From: Zhengella mangrovi
GTDB lineage: Bacteria > Pseudomonadota > Alphaproteobacteria > Rhizobiales > Rhizobiaceae
NCBI RefSeq assembly: GCF_002727065.1
Contig: NZ_PDVP01000003.1
Span: 372,001-436,000 of the forward strand
Reading direction: 5' to 3'
DNA: 64,000 bases
Positions 52,112 through 60,382 of the stretch are shown here, in pieces. Made by a program: the position numbers and the translations under genes. How positions within the stretch are numbered: the stretch's first letter is position 1; every line of letters begins with the position of its first letter. Under the pieces are notes generated by a model that did not search any database, was not told the origin of the DNA, and worked only from the letters and a program-made list of their open reading frames with translations.

Positions 52112-53299
52112 TCAGGCGATCAGCGGCAGGATTTGCAGGCAGGCCCGTTTCGCGGCCTCGGTCTGCCGGCCTTCGAGCATGGCGATCGTCTTTCGCATGG
52201 CTTCGCCCAGGTGGGCCGGGTCGAGCTGGCTGATTTCGCAGCCTGACCGGCGCGTGATCTCGACGTTCGACAATCTGTATTCCTGCGCACCGTAGCTGAA
52301 CTTGTAGGCTTCGTTGCCGTGGCAGAAATCGTAGGTCGTCAGGCCGCGCGATATGGCCCGTTTGATGTTGTGGGTGTGCAGCAACAGGCCGACATTGATG
52401 TCCTGAACAGTCTCGTCGCGCCCGGCAACGATGAAGTAGACGTGGCCAAGCGTCCGGTCGACGATACTGCAAAGTGCGCCAAGAGGGGTCTTGCCGCGCC
52501 GCAATGTGCAGATCTCCACCGCTCCGATGGCATGGCTATGGGCCAGGACCTTGCGGTAGCTTGCGGTCGCGCGCTGGACCGAACCGCTTCCGCGAACCGG
52601 TTCCCAGCTTGCCTGCCAGAGGCCGAGGAGACTGTCCAGGTCGGCCTCGAAGGTCTCTGCGGTACTGTCGTTGATGACAAGGGCATCGTCGGCATCGAAC
52701 TGGCGCCAGATGCGCCGGATTTTCTGCCGCGTGTTGGAACTGGTACAATTCTGCAGAAACGCGTCGAACCCGCCGGGCAGCTCGATCCGGGGGCAAACGA
52801 GATTGTCCACCGTGCCATCGTTGATCATCTGCGGACGGTCCGCGATGCGGTAATGGTCCGCCGGAAAGCGCTCGAGCAGCCGGTCGATGCGCCTTTTGCA
52901 GCCATCGTGCTTGAACTCGATCCGCGCCCAGGGCGTTTCCAGCAGATTTGCCGCAATGGCATCGATCGCCGCGTCCTCGTGCTTCGGATCGCAAATGAAG
53001 CCGGTATATTGCGCCCAGCCCAGCTTGCCGGCAGGCCCGAGTTCGGTCTTGAAGCTCTGGCTGCTTTCGCTCCATCTGGTGCGGCGTTCGAGCGGGAGAA
53101 TGCCGATGATGCCGCCGTCAGCAGCCTGGGAATGGACCGTCAGGACCTTCCACCGGCCGGGCGGGTATGAGGCAAAAACCGCGTTGAGCCACGGCCAGGA
53201 AAGGAAATACCCGCTGTCAGCATCGAGCGCATGCAGTCGCTCCCACGATTCCCGGATCTCCAGAAGTCCGTCCCGGTCCTGAATCGTTCTGACTTCCAT
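52112..53299 (-). CDS. CelD/BcsL-like GNAT acetyltransferase
   Basis: A 395-residue protein of the Acetyltransf_6/CelD type. FLSWPWLNAVFASYPPGRW, the N-terminal half with WAQYTGFICDP, then NTRQKIRRIWRQF and the C-terminal GNAT region DFCHGNEAYKFSYGAQEYRL are characteristic. Such proteins act in cell-envelope polysaccharide biosynthesis or acylate amino-sugars. No signal peptide or polysaccharide partner gene is adjacent. Confidence 0.8.
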   Translation of the reverse strand: MEVRTIQDRDGLLEIRESWERLHALDADSGYFLSWPWLNAVFASYPPGRWKVLTVHSQAADGGIIGILPLERRTRWSESSQSFKTELGPAGKLGWAQYTGFICDPKHEDAAIDAIAANLLETPWARIEFKHDGCKRRIDRLLERFPADHYRIADRPQMINDGTVDNLVCPRIELPGGFDAFLQNCTSSNTRQKIRRIWRQFDADDALVINDSTAETFEADLDSLLGLWQASWEPVRGSGSVQRATASYRKVLAHSHAIGAVEICTLRRGKTPLGALCSIVDRTLGHVYFIVAGRDETVQDINVGLLLHTHNIKRAISRGLTTYDFCHGNEAYKFSYGAQEYRLSNVEITRRSGCEISQLDPAHLGEAMRKTIAMLEGRQTEAAKRACLQILPLIA

Positions 53300-53660
53300 C
53301 CGCGCCTATCCATTCTGCGACCTTCGCCACAAAGTAATCGCGCGGGTTTAAAAAACCCTGAAATGGCAGGAATGCTGCTTTCAGTCACATCAGGAACGCA
53401 GCGCAGACGGTTTGTATTTCACATTGAAGTTCAATGACCGCGGCAATGAAGTCCCGTTTCCCCGACGACTGCCTTTGACCAGCCCGGCCGCCCCGTTTGA
53501 GCGATCCGGCGCGGCGGAAAGTCTTGCACTCTCGCCGGGCGTCATCGATCGACGGAAACCGGTTCCGGTTGATGCAGGCAGTCGATCCCGCGTCGGTCGC
53601 CCTCGAACACGGCACCCCCTGGTGCGGCCGGTCGCTCCTGGAATTGACCGTCTGTGTGCA
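53300..53660. other. Spacer without recognisable gene
   Basis: This 361-bp spacer lies between the start of the acetyltransferase and the end of the MFS gene. It contains a perfect hairpin GGGTTT-AAA-AAACCC (53344-53358) in the probable promoter of the acetyltransferase and a short palindromic GGAAACCGGTTCC (about 53556-53568). Small ORFs present look non-coding. Confidence 0.4.
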
Positions 53661-54875
53661 TCAGGCGCCGACGGCCTTCAGATCGGGGCCGCGCGTCTTC
53701 ATGTGAAGCGTGCCGACAATGGCGAGGTTGATTGCAGCAGCGGTCGCGGCAATGGCGTAGGCGAGGGAATAGCCGCCTGTCTGATCGTAAAGGAAGCCCC
53801 CCAGGTAGCCGCCATTCGCGTGACCGAGCCATCCGAAGAGCGTGACGATCCCCATCGCCGAGGCGCGTCGCGACGGCGGCGTCAGGGCAGCCACGGACAC
53901 CAGGACGCCCGTCATGACGCCGGCATAGCCGAAACCGTAGACGATGGCATAGAGATAGAAGTCCGACAGGTTGTCCAGAACGGTGAAGCCATAGACCATC
54001 AGACCCATCCAGGCTGTCGCGGTCATGTATGCCGGCAGCGCCCCGATGATATCGGCAAGCTTGCCGAAGGAAACGCGCCCGGCAATCGCCACCATCAGCA
54101 TGACGAAGATGACGCTGCTGGCTTCATCGAGGCCGAACCCGCGATCCTGGATCAAGGGCACCAGGTGCATGAGCGGCACCGACATGCAGGTGCAGCAAAG
54201 CAGGATGGCGGCGCACATGGCTGGTATGACCAGCCTGGCGGGCGGATACCCCTCATCGGCGGCGCGTTGCGCTGCCGCACTTCCCTTGCCTGCCGATGGA
54301 GGCTGCCTGAACAGTGCGGCCAGCGGCAACAGGAACACCAGCATCACGATACCCGTCACGGCGAAGGCGCCGCTCAGGCCCAGGCCCTCGATGAGAAACG
54401 AGGAGGCGAAAGGCACACCGCCCTGCCCCAGGGCCTGGCCTCCGGAAGCGATCCCGATCGCCAGCCCCGCGCCGACGGGGAACCAGTTTCCGACAGCCGC
54501 CATGATCGGCGGAAATATCGCGGCAGCACCAAAGAAGCCGGCCAGGAACATCAGGGCATAGAACTGCCAGAGCGCCGTGGCGAAAGACGCGGCGATGTAC
54601 ACGCAACCCATCACGAGAATGCCGAACATGACCACCGGACGCGTACCGCGGCGGTCGGCCTGCCGGCCCATGAACAATCCTCCGGCCGCCAGCCCGATGA
54701 TGCCCGCGACATTGATCAGTGCGATTTCCCCGCGATCCCAGCCGTATGCATTCTGCATCGGCACGACATAGGCCGACATGCCGTTCACGATGGATCCCAT
54801 CGAAACCGCAAGGATCAGCGCAGAGATCGATATGATCGTCCAGCGATACGCTGGCAGTTCAACCTGCTTGTCCAT
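53661..54875 (-). CDS. Major facilitator superfamily transporter (OFA/monocarboxylate-like)
   Basis: A 404-residue protein with twelve predicted helices. GLFMGRQADRRGTRPVVMFG is the MFS motif A region, and QALGQGGVPFASSFLI and GRVSFGKLADIIGALP its C-half counterpart. The pattern fits the oxalate/formate-monocarboxylate group. Start at 54875 (ATG after GGGAACC); an ATG three codons upstream is possible. Upstream frame extension crosses a dispersed repeat and is not coding. Substrate unknown. Confidence 0.88.
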   Translation of the reverse strand: MDKQVELPAYRWTIISISALILAVSMGSIVNGMSAYVVPMQNAYGWDRGEIALINVAGIIGLAAGGLFMGRQADRRGTRPVVMFGILVMGCVYIAASFATALWQFYALMFLAGFFGAAAIFPPIMAAVGNWFPVGAGLAIGIASGGQALGQGGVPFASSFLIEGLGLSGAFAVTGIVMLVFLLPLAALFRQPPSAGKGSAAAQRAADEGYPPARLVIPAMCAAILLCCTCMSVPLMHLVPLIQDRGFGLDEASSVIFVMLMVAIAGRVSFGKLADIIGALPAYMTATAWMGLMVYGFTVLDNLSDFYLYAIVYGFGYAGVMTGVLVSVAALTPPSRRASAMGIVTLFGWLGHANGGYLGGFLYDQTGGYSLAYAIAATAAAINLAIVGTLHMKTRGPDLKAVGA

Positions 54876-55643
54876 GGTTCCCATCCCGTGATTTGTGTTT
54901 CTGTTTCTTCTTTCGAAGCACCCTGCGCCATGAAGACTTGACCGGAAGCAATTTCCCAGGGGCAATTGCAGCGAAAGTGAACACCGGCTTCGCGTCCGCA
55001 ACTGCGCCAAGACAACACCATGAAGCATTGCAGGGCTTCATCGGACAGCGGAAACGACCCAGTAAAAAGCATACCAGATTTCCTGCTATACTGACATGGT
55101 ACTTCACCTGCCGCTGCTGGCACCCCGGTTGCCCGGCCCGGAGACCGGATCCCGGCCTTGCAGTGATCGCTTTCCCGCTCCCCTTCCCTTTGCCCCCGGC
55201 AGCGGCCCGATGTGCCCTCGCTGTTGGCCATCTGACACGCCAAGGCTCGCATCGCGCATGCGCGGCAATCCAGTTCTGCAAATGAAGTGAATCCGCTACC
55301 ATTTTTGAAGCGGGCGCCGGCCGGATCGAATTGCCGTCCCGCCATGCAGCGACATGCGGCGGAAATGTCAGCCGTATCGCGTTCCAGGCCGTGCGAAGCG
55401 ATGGAGCCAGGCGCAACCGCCAACGGCCGTCATGCCGGCCGGCGCTTGCGCGCGATACCGGTGCGTCAGCACGCCATTCCCGCCTGCCGCGAGACAGGGG
55501 GAATTATGCCGCTGATCGCGGCCCCGTGTCGTCCTGTTCGAATCCGGCAGAGCCATCCCGGCGAAAGCGGAAACCGGTTTCGCCGGAATTTTGCAAAGAC
55601 AACGGCATGGAGCATTGGCGTTTCAACGCAATGCGGAAGTGCT
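54876..55643. other. Repeat-bearing non-coding spacer
   Basis: About 770 bp between the MFS and small secreted protein genes. It contains two copies of the dispersed repeat (54961-55057 and 55549-55646). The middle (about 55060-55545) has many overlapping ORFs on both strands, none with protein-like composition or ribosome-binding site, and no RNA gene was recognised. Confidence 0.5.
54961..55057. repeat. Dispersed palindromic intergenic repeat, copy C (degenerate)
   Basis: Shares GCGAAAGTGAACACCGG, TTCGCGTCCG and the ATGAAGCATTG block with copies A and B, but its outer palindromes are partly decayed. It lies about 90 bp upstream of the MFS start. Confidence 0.55.
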
Positions 55644-55646
55644 CTA
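55549..55646. repeat. Dispersed palindromic intergenic repeat, copy B
   Basis: A 98-bp element beginning AGAGCCATCCCGGCGAAAG and ending GCGGAAGTGCTCTAG, with ATGGAGCATTGGCG internally. Same length and block order as copy A. Its right end contains the stop codon of the adjacent small secreted protein gene. Confidence 0.65.
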
Positions 55647-55973
55647 GTCGCAGGCTTCCTTTGCATAGGCATCGCGCACCGCTCTGCCGTCGGTGCGATA
55701 CTTGTAATAGTTCAGTTCCTCTTCCCAGCCGCTATCGTACGGGCCGTCGGCGGCACAGAACCAGCCGTTCCTGAAGTTCGGATAATCGTTCGTATCGACC
55801 ACGAGCGGCGCCCCGATCCGGCGTCTCTGGCGTTCGGCGGAGTTCCAGTCCTTGTAGCAGCCGGCAATGATGTACGTGCCGCAGTCCTGCGCCAGCGCGC
55901 CAGTCGCCGATGAGAACAGGCCGGCTGGCGCCAGCATCGATACAATGAGAGCGGTCTTGAAAATCCCCTGCAT
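55644..55973 (-). CDS. Small secreted Cys-containing protein, SPOR-like region
   Basis: A 109-residue protein. ATG at 55973 preceded by GGGAAGGA. A signal peptide (ALIVSMLAPAGLFSSATGALA) is followed by a mature part of about 80 residues with four cysteines (DCGTYIIAGCYKDW, GWFCAADGPY and C-terminal EACD). YIIAGCYKDWNSAERQRRRIG is reminiscent of a SPOR fold (beta-strand then helix). The TAG stop lies within the terminal TAGAGC of a dispersed repeat. Function unknown. Confidence 0.75.
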   Translation of the reverse strand: MQGIFKTALIVSMLAPAGLFSSATGALAQDCGTYIIAGCYKDWNSAERQRRRIGAPLVVDTNDYPNFRNGWFCAADGPYDSGWEEELNYYKYRTDGRAVRDAYAKEACD

Positions 55974-56551
55974 TTTCGTTTCCTTCCCTCGCAACTCGAG
56001 TTGCAGCTAGAGGCAAACAGGTCGATATGGGTCGCACCTCCCGCCAGGTCCGATGGCGTTCGCATCGGAGTACCTCCGTGCCAATGCCGGCCGGGTGGCG
56101 TCCAGGCTCAATGCAGTTTTCAGGTGTCGTCGCCTGTCTGGACGACCGGTCTTCCTCCCCACAGTTGGTCCGCGACCGTGTTCAGGAAAAAAGGAAACCG
56201 ACGCGGTCATGAACAAGTAGAACAAGCACAAGAAGAGTGGCACGGTTCACAGAAAGCGGCAAGTTGAGATTGGCGGGGAATGCTTCGGGCGAAGACATCG
56301 GGAATTTCCGCATGCCGCGAGATCATCGAGGTATCCTCATCGACGGCAAACTGCACCCATTCTGAAAAGCTCACTGGCGCGGCGCGCGGTTCACCGCAGG
56401 TCAGCCACTGCCCCCGAGGGGACCGTTGGAGACCACGCGAATCCGGTGTGCATTGGTCCGTTGTCGGTTTTGCCCGATGGACTGCGCGAGCGATCCCCGT
56501 GGCTCCGTCATGACCTCGTTTGCTGGCTCCCGCGCCGTCGCGAAAGTGCGG
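55974..56551. other. Spacer without recognisable gene; palindrome near one end
   Basis: About 580 bp. A perfect 14-bp palindrome GCAACTCGAGTTGC (55991-56004) lies 18 bp upstream of the small secreted protein start and could be an operator. Remaining ORFs are short, mutually overlapping and not protein-like. It also contains the presumed end of the dmdA transcript. Confidence 0.4.
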
Positions 56552-57655
56552 CTAGGCCCAGAAGTTTTCGTGCACGGTTGCCTGCCGCGGCCCGGCCGGC
56601 GTTTCCACTGTCAGTTCGGTGCCGTTGTCCCAATGGGTCATCCGCACCATGCCGATGGCGACATTGGTGCCGAAATCCGGTGACCAGGCTGCCGACGATA
56701 CCCGCCCGACAATGCTTGTTCCGTGTTTGAGCGGCCACCAGCGGTCGCAACCGGGAACGGCCGGGCCGTCGATCGAGATGGCGCGGATCTGCTTGACCGG
56801 ACCTTCCTTTGCGACACGCAGCAAGGCGTCGCGCCCGATGCAACCGATCGCCGTCTGCGTGTTGCAGAACCGGCCGAGCCCGCATTCATGCGGCGTATTG
56901 TCGTCGGTCATGTCGTTGCCGTATGAAAGCAGGCCGCTCTCGATCCGCTCGATCAGGTTGGGGCAGCCGGCATGTACGTCTATCTGCCTGCCAGCCTCCA
57001 TCAGAGCGTTCCAGAGCGGCATGCCGAGCTCTTCGCCTTCGACATAGATCTCGAATCCGCCCTGCTTGGAGTAGCCGGAGCGCGCAACCACCATCTGGTG
57101 CCCCTGGAAATCGAGATGCGTGAACTTGAAAAAGCGGATCTTGCGCACGGCGTCGCCGAAGACCGCGGCCATCAGATCATCGGCACGCGGCCCCTGCACG
57201 GCGAGGGGCGACACGTCGGGTTCGTCCACCAGCACGTCGAGCCGGTAGCCATAGGCCAGCCCCTTGATCCAGTAGAGCAGGTCGCTGTCCGCGATGGATA
57301 TCCACCAGCGGTCCTCCGCCAGCTTGACCGCAACGGGGTCATTCAGCATGCCGCCGGTCTCATCGACGATGGGCACGTAGTAGCACTGGCCGGGCAACAT
57401 CCCCCGCAAGTCGCGGGGTGTCAGCAGTTGCGCAAGGCGTCCGGCATCGGGGCCACGCAGCTCGACCTGACGTTCGCAGGCGACGTCCCAGACCTGCACC
57501 GCCTTTTTCAGATGGTGATAATCTTCCTCCACCGACCGGAACACCGTTGGCAGGAGCATATGATTGTAGACCGTGTAGGCCTTGACGCCAGCGGCTTCCA
57601 CACCGTCAGAAAAGGCGGTTCGGCGAAGCCTGCGCGAGGGTGAGAGCAGTGCCAC
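56552..57655 (-). CDS. dmdA: Dimethylsulfoniopropionate demethylase DmdA (GcvT family)
   Basis: A 367-residue cytosolic aminomethyltransferase-fold protein that would transfer a methyl group from DMSP to tetrahydrofolate, giving methylmercaptopropionate. DmdA-specific features are the N-terminus LSPSRRLRRTAFSDGVEAAG, then YTVYNHMLLPT, EEDYHHLKKAVQVWDVACERQV, WWISIADSDLLYW, ARSGYSKQGGFEIYVEG and GCPNLIERIESGLLSYGND. Length matches known DmdA proteins. It follows an acyl-CoA-ligase stump and a crotonase on the same strand. Related GcvT-like demethylases for other methylated compounds cannot be fully excluded. Confidence 0.85.
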   Translation of the reverse strand: MALLSPSRRLRRTAFSDGVEAAGVKAYTVYNHMLLPTVFRSVEEDYHHLKKAVQVWDVACERQVELRGPDAGRLAQLLTPRDLRGMLPGQCYYVPIVDETGGMLNDPVAVKLAEDRWWISIADSDLLYWIKGLAYGYRLDVLVDEPDVSPLAVQGPRADDLMAAVFGDAVRKIRFFKFTHLDFQGHQMVVARSGYSKQGGFEIYVEGEELGMPLWNALMEAGRQIDVHAGCPNLIERIESGLLSYGNDMTDDNTPHECGLGRFCNTQTAIGCIGRDALLRVAKEGPVKQIRAISIDGPAVPGCDRWWPLKHGTSIVGRVSSAAWSPDFGTNVAIGMVRMTHWDNGTELTVETPAGPRQATVHENFWA

Positions 57656-57661
57656 AGCAGT

Positions 57662-57840
57662 TTACTCCAGTTCTTTGGCGCGATCGCGAAGCCGCAACTT
57701 CCGGATCTTGCCGGTGGATGTTTTGGGAAGGGTTTCGAGGATGGAAGTCTTGGGGGCTTTGAAGCTGCCCAGGCGGGCTTGGCAGAAGGCGATGCGTTCG
57801 CCTGCAGAGGCCACGATCGCTTGGCCCGGGTCTCTTGATG
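57662..57840 (-). pseudogene. C-terminal remnant of an acyl-CoA ligase (DmdB-like)
   Basis: Between the crotonase and dmdA a minus-strand frame ending at TAA (57662-57664) encodes GERIAFCQARLGSFKAPK and then LPKTSTGKIRKLRLRDRAKE, the standard C-terminal end of ANL acyl-CoA ligases including the catalytic Lys of the TGKI motif. Only about 50-60 residues remain; upstream of about 57830 similarity is lost and no start codon or rest of the gene (~500 residues) exists here. In DMSP degraders the equivalent gene is dmdB, the methylmercaptopropionate-CoA ligase, so this is a deletion scar. Confidence 0.7.
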
Positions 57841-57877
57841 GGCCGCGAAGTGATGACGCATCCCGGTTCCGCCTGAC

Positions 57878-58687
57878 CTAGCTGTTGGGCCGCACGCGGG
57901 CAGCGGTCTTGTTGGCGAAGGCTTCGAGGCGCGCGCGGGCGGCCGGCTGGGTGTTGACGATGCCGCCCACGAAGGCTTCGGCATAGGCGGCATCCATACC
58001 CGACATGTTGTTCATGTGGCTCACCGCGGAACAGATCGCGAAGTTCGTCAGCGGCAGGTTCTGCGCGACCTTTTCCGCCAGTTCCAGTGCCTTGGCGAAG
58101 CTGCCGCCGTCGCCGGTGATATATTGCGCCAGCCCCAGATCGACAGCCTCCTGGCCCTGGTAGACGCGCCCGGTGAGGATCATGTCGATCATGCGGTACT
58201 TGCCGATCATGTCCGATACCCGGATCGTCGCACCACCACCTGTGAATATCCCGCGTTGGCCTTCCGGCAAGGCGAAATAGGTGCCGGGGTCGATCACGCG
58301 CACATGGGCCGCGCTGGCCAGTTCCAGGCCTCCGCCGACAACCGCGCCTTTCAGCGCGGCAATGATCGGCACGCCGCCATATTCCATCTTGTTGAATGCC
58401 TCGTGCCAGCGCAGGCAGACATGCATGAAGTCTTCGGGGCTCCGGTCGGCTTTCCAGTGCTCAACCAGATCAAGACCCGCGCAGAAGTGATCGCCTTCCC
58501 CTGCCAGCAGCACGGCCTTGACGCCCGCCATCCGTGCGCCGCTGAAAAAGCGTATCAGTTCCTCGATCGTCGCCACGTCCAGAGCGTTGCGTTTGGAGGG
58601 GCGGTTCAGCGTGACGACATACAGGCCGTTCTCGCGCGCTGAAATCGAAAGTCTTTCATAGGTGTCGGGGTTCACGACGTCATTCAT
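57878..58687 (-). CDS. Crotonase-family enoyl-CoA hydratase (possible DmdD-like)
   Basis: A 269-residue crotonase. [31 protein letters not shown] (oxyanion hole), [18 protein letters not shown] (second oxyanion Gly and catalytic Glu region) and [20 protein letters not shown] are evident. In an operon with dmdA and an acyl-CoA-ligase remnant it could be a methylthioacryloyl-CoA hydratase; a general or aromatic-pathway hydratase is equally possible on sequence alone. The start at 58687 excludes a long upstream frame extension without coding character. Confidence 0.85.
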   Translation of the reverse strand: MNDVVNPDTYERLSISARENGLYVVTLNRPSKRNALDVATIEELIRFFSGARMAGVKAVLLAGEGDHFCAGLDLVEHWKADRSPEDFMHVCLRWHEAFNKMEYGGVPIIAALKGAVVGGGLELASAAHVRVIDPGTYFALPEGQRGIFTGGGATIRVSDMIGKYRMIDMILTGRVYQGQEAVDLGLAQYITGDGGSFAKALELAEKVAQNLPLTNFAICSAVSHMNNMSGMDAAYAEAFVGGIVNTQPAARARLEAFANKTAARVRPNS

Positions 58688-59109
58688 GGGTCGGGTCCTT
58701 TTGAAGGGTTGTTCGGGGAACGCCGCGTCCGGCATGCTTCCGGAGCCGTGCAGGATGCGTGTTTTCCCGGTGGCGCATCCGGGCAGGAGGTGCCACGAAA
58801 AAACTGTGCTTTGGCGATGCCCTCCCCCGCCGCCAAGGTCCCCCGCTATCAGGAAATCGACAGGGCTCAGGAATGCCGCGCCGGTTTCCCTGCGGCCGTT
58901 CTCCTGCATCCAGGCCGGCGCGTCCCCGGCCGGGGACCATGGCGCGATCTGCCTGCTGCAGGACGGGAGATCGCTCTCCGGCGCGGACAGGTTTTCCCCC
59001 GTGGGACAGGTGTTCCGCAAAGAACATGAAACCCTGTACGGACGCTTGAGAGGGCATACCTGGTGTCCCGGCAAGAACTATGGTTTCACGTCATTTAGCC
59101 GCTGCGAAA

Positions 59110-59137
59110 CTTGCCAATAAGCTCATTTCTTGCCAAT
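59110..59137 (+). promoter_or_regulatory. Direct repeat CTTGCCAAT x2, candidate AraC-family operator
   Basis: Two identical 9-mers CTTGCCAAT (59110-59118 and 59129-59137) lie 19 bp apart centre to centre, 24 bp before the AraC-type gene and within the divergent region to the crotonase/dmdA operon. AraC-family regulators bind such near-two-turn direct repeats. The rest of the 473-bp spacer (58688-59160) shows no gene. Confidence 0.45.
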
Positions 59138-59160
59138 TTCCTATCTGATCACGCCAGACA

Positions 59161-60183
59161 ATGTCTTCCATGACCAGTCACGACCCCACTTATCTGACGA
59201 CCGTATCGGCGGGTTTCATCCAGGACTGGCTTGATGCGCTGAAGTCTCGATGCACGCCGGAAACGATGACGTCCCTGCTGGAGCGCTCAGGTCTGCAAAC
59301 CGGCCCCATGGCGTCCAATCAACGCGTCACGCTGGAAGAGATCGCCCGGCTTTATCAGCTTGCCGCGCCAGAGACCGGCGATGAGATGATGGGACTGTGG
59401 AGCCGCCCGATCCGGCCCCGCGCCCTGCAACATCTCGTGACCGTGCAGCGCGAGGCCAGCAGCCTGATCTCTGCGCTGTATCGGTTCTCGACGTTCTGGA
59501 ACCTGCTGTTGGATGATTTCCGTCTGGATCTGCGGAACGGGCCGGCGGAGACGGAACTGGCGTTGGTCCCCTGCTCAAGTGAAAACCACCCGCAGCGATT
59601 TGGTCACATGCTGATTCTGAAACTGGCGCATGGGCTCCTGTCCTGGCTTGGCGGGTCGGAAACGAGCGTGAAAGCGGTTCGCTTTGCCTTCGCTCGTCCG
59701 GATTTTGCCGCAGACTACGCGGTTGTCTTTCCCTGCCCTGTCGAGTTCGACGCACCGCGAACCAGCATCCATTTCGATCCGCGCCAGTTCAACCGTCCGA
59801 TCACCCGCAGCCCCGCTGAGGCATCCGTGTTCCTTGAACGCGCGCCGCTCGACTGGATCTTCACCGGTTCGCGCGCACATACAAACAGCCTGCGCGTCCG
59901 CGCCTTTCTTTACGGGGCGGCATGGCGGACCAGCCAGCTTCCGGATGCTGCCAGCGCCCTGAAAATGACGCCCCGGACGCTGAACCGTCGCCTGAAAGAG
60001 GAAGGCACATCCTTTCAGGACATAAAGGACGCATTGCGCCGTGACATCGCCATCCGCGCGCTTCAGCAAGGCACGGAGAGCATCGAGCAAATCGCTTTCG
60101 ACACCGGCTTTTCTGCCCCGGCGAACTTCCACCGCGCCTTTCGCAAATGGACCAACCGGACGCCCGGATCCTACCGGTTATGA
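59161..60183 (+). CDS. AraC-family regulator with arabinose-binding-type N-terminal domain
   Basis: A 340-residue protein. The N-terminal 200 residues fit the PF12625-type domain found in OruR/ArgR-like AraC regulators (LEEIARLYQLAAPETGDEMMGLW). The C-terminal HTH_18 has SQLPDAASALKMTPRTLNRRLKEEG and IAFDTGFSAPANFHRAFRKWTNRTP. It is divergent from the crotonase / ligase-stump / dmdA operon and is its likely regulator. Confidence 0.9.
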   Translation: MSSMTSHDPTYLTTVSAGFIQDWLDALKSRCTPETMTSLLERSGLQTGPMASNQRVTLEEIARLYQLAAPETGDEMMGLWSRPIRPRALQHLVTVQREASSLISALYRFSTFWNLLLDDFRLDLRNGPAETELALVPCSSENHPQRFGHMLILKLAHGLLSWLGGSETSVKAVRFAFARPDFAADYAVVFPCPVEFDAPRTSIHFDPRQFNRPITRSPAEASVFLERAPLDWIFTGSRAHTNSLRVRAFLYGAAWRTSQLPDAASALKMTPRTLNRRLKEEGTSFQDIKDALRRDIAIRALQQGTESIEQIAFDTGFSAPANFHRAFRKWTNRTPGSYRL

Positions 60184-60310
60184 GGTTGGGTTTCGAAACA
60201 ACGGAGCCTTTCGGCGGGTGATCTGTGAGTTGCTCCCCGATGGTTGGACAGATTTCGGCGTAATTTGAGCTACTCTCTGCGCCTGCTGGCCGGGTTGGTT
60301 TTGATATATT

Positions 60311-60334
60311 GCCTGCCAATAATTCACGGCAGGC
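60311..60334. terminator. Hairpin between convergent AraC and thiolase genes
   Basis: GCCTGCC, a 10-nt AT-rich loop and GGCAGGC form a perfect 7-bp stem in the 199-bp gap. It may terminate both transcripts; no long U-tract follows. Confidence 0.4.
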
Positions 60335-60382
60335 GGTTTGCGGCCGAGGACTTCGCCTTGTCACGCAACAGGTCGCGGCGGT

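Noticed and set aside
53497-53706. A 69-residue forward ORF in the spacer before the MFS gene
   Set aside because: It lacks a ribosome-binding site and domain, and it runs into the 3' end of the MFS gene.
55525-55560. A T-loop-like GTTCGAATC string suggesting a tRNA
   Set aside because: The flanking bases cannot form a 5-bp T-stem and no acceptor or anticodon arm is present upstream.
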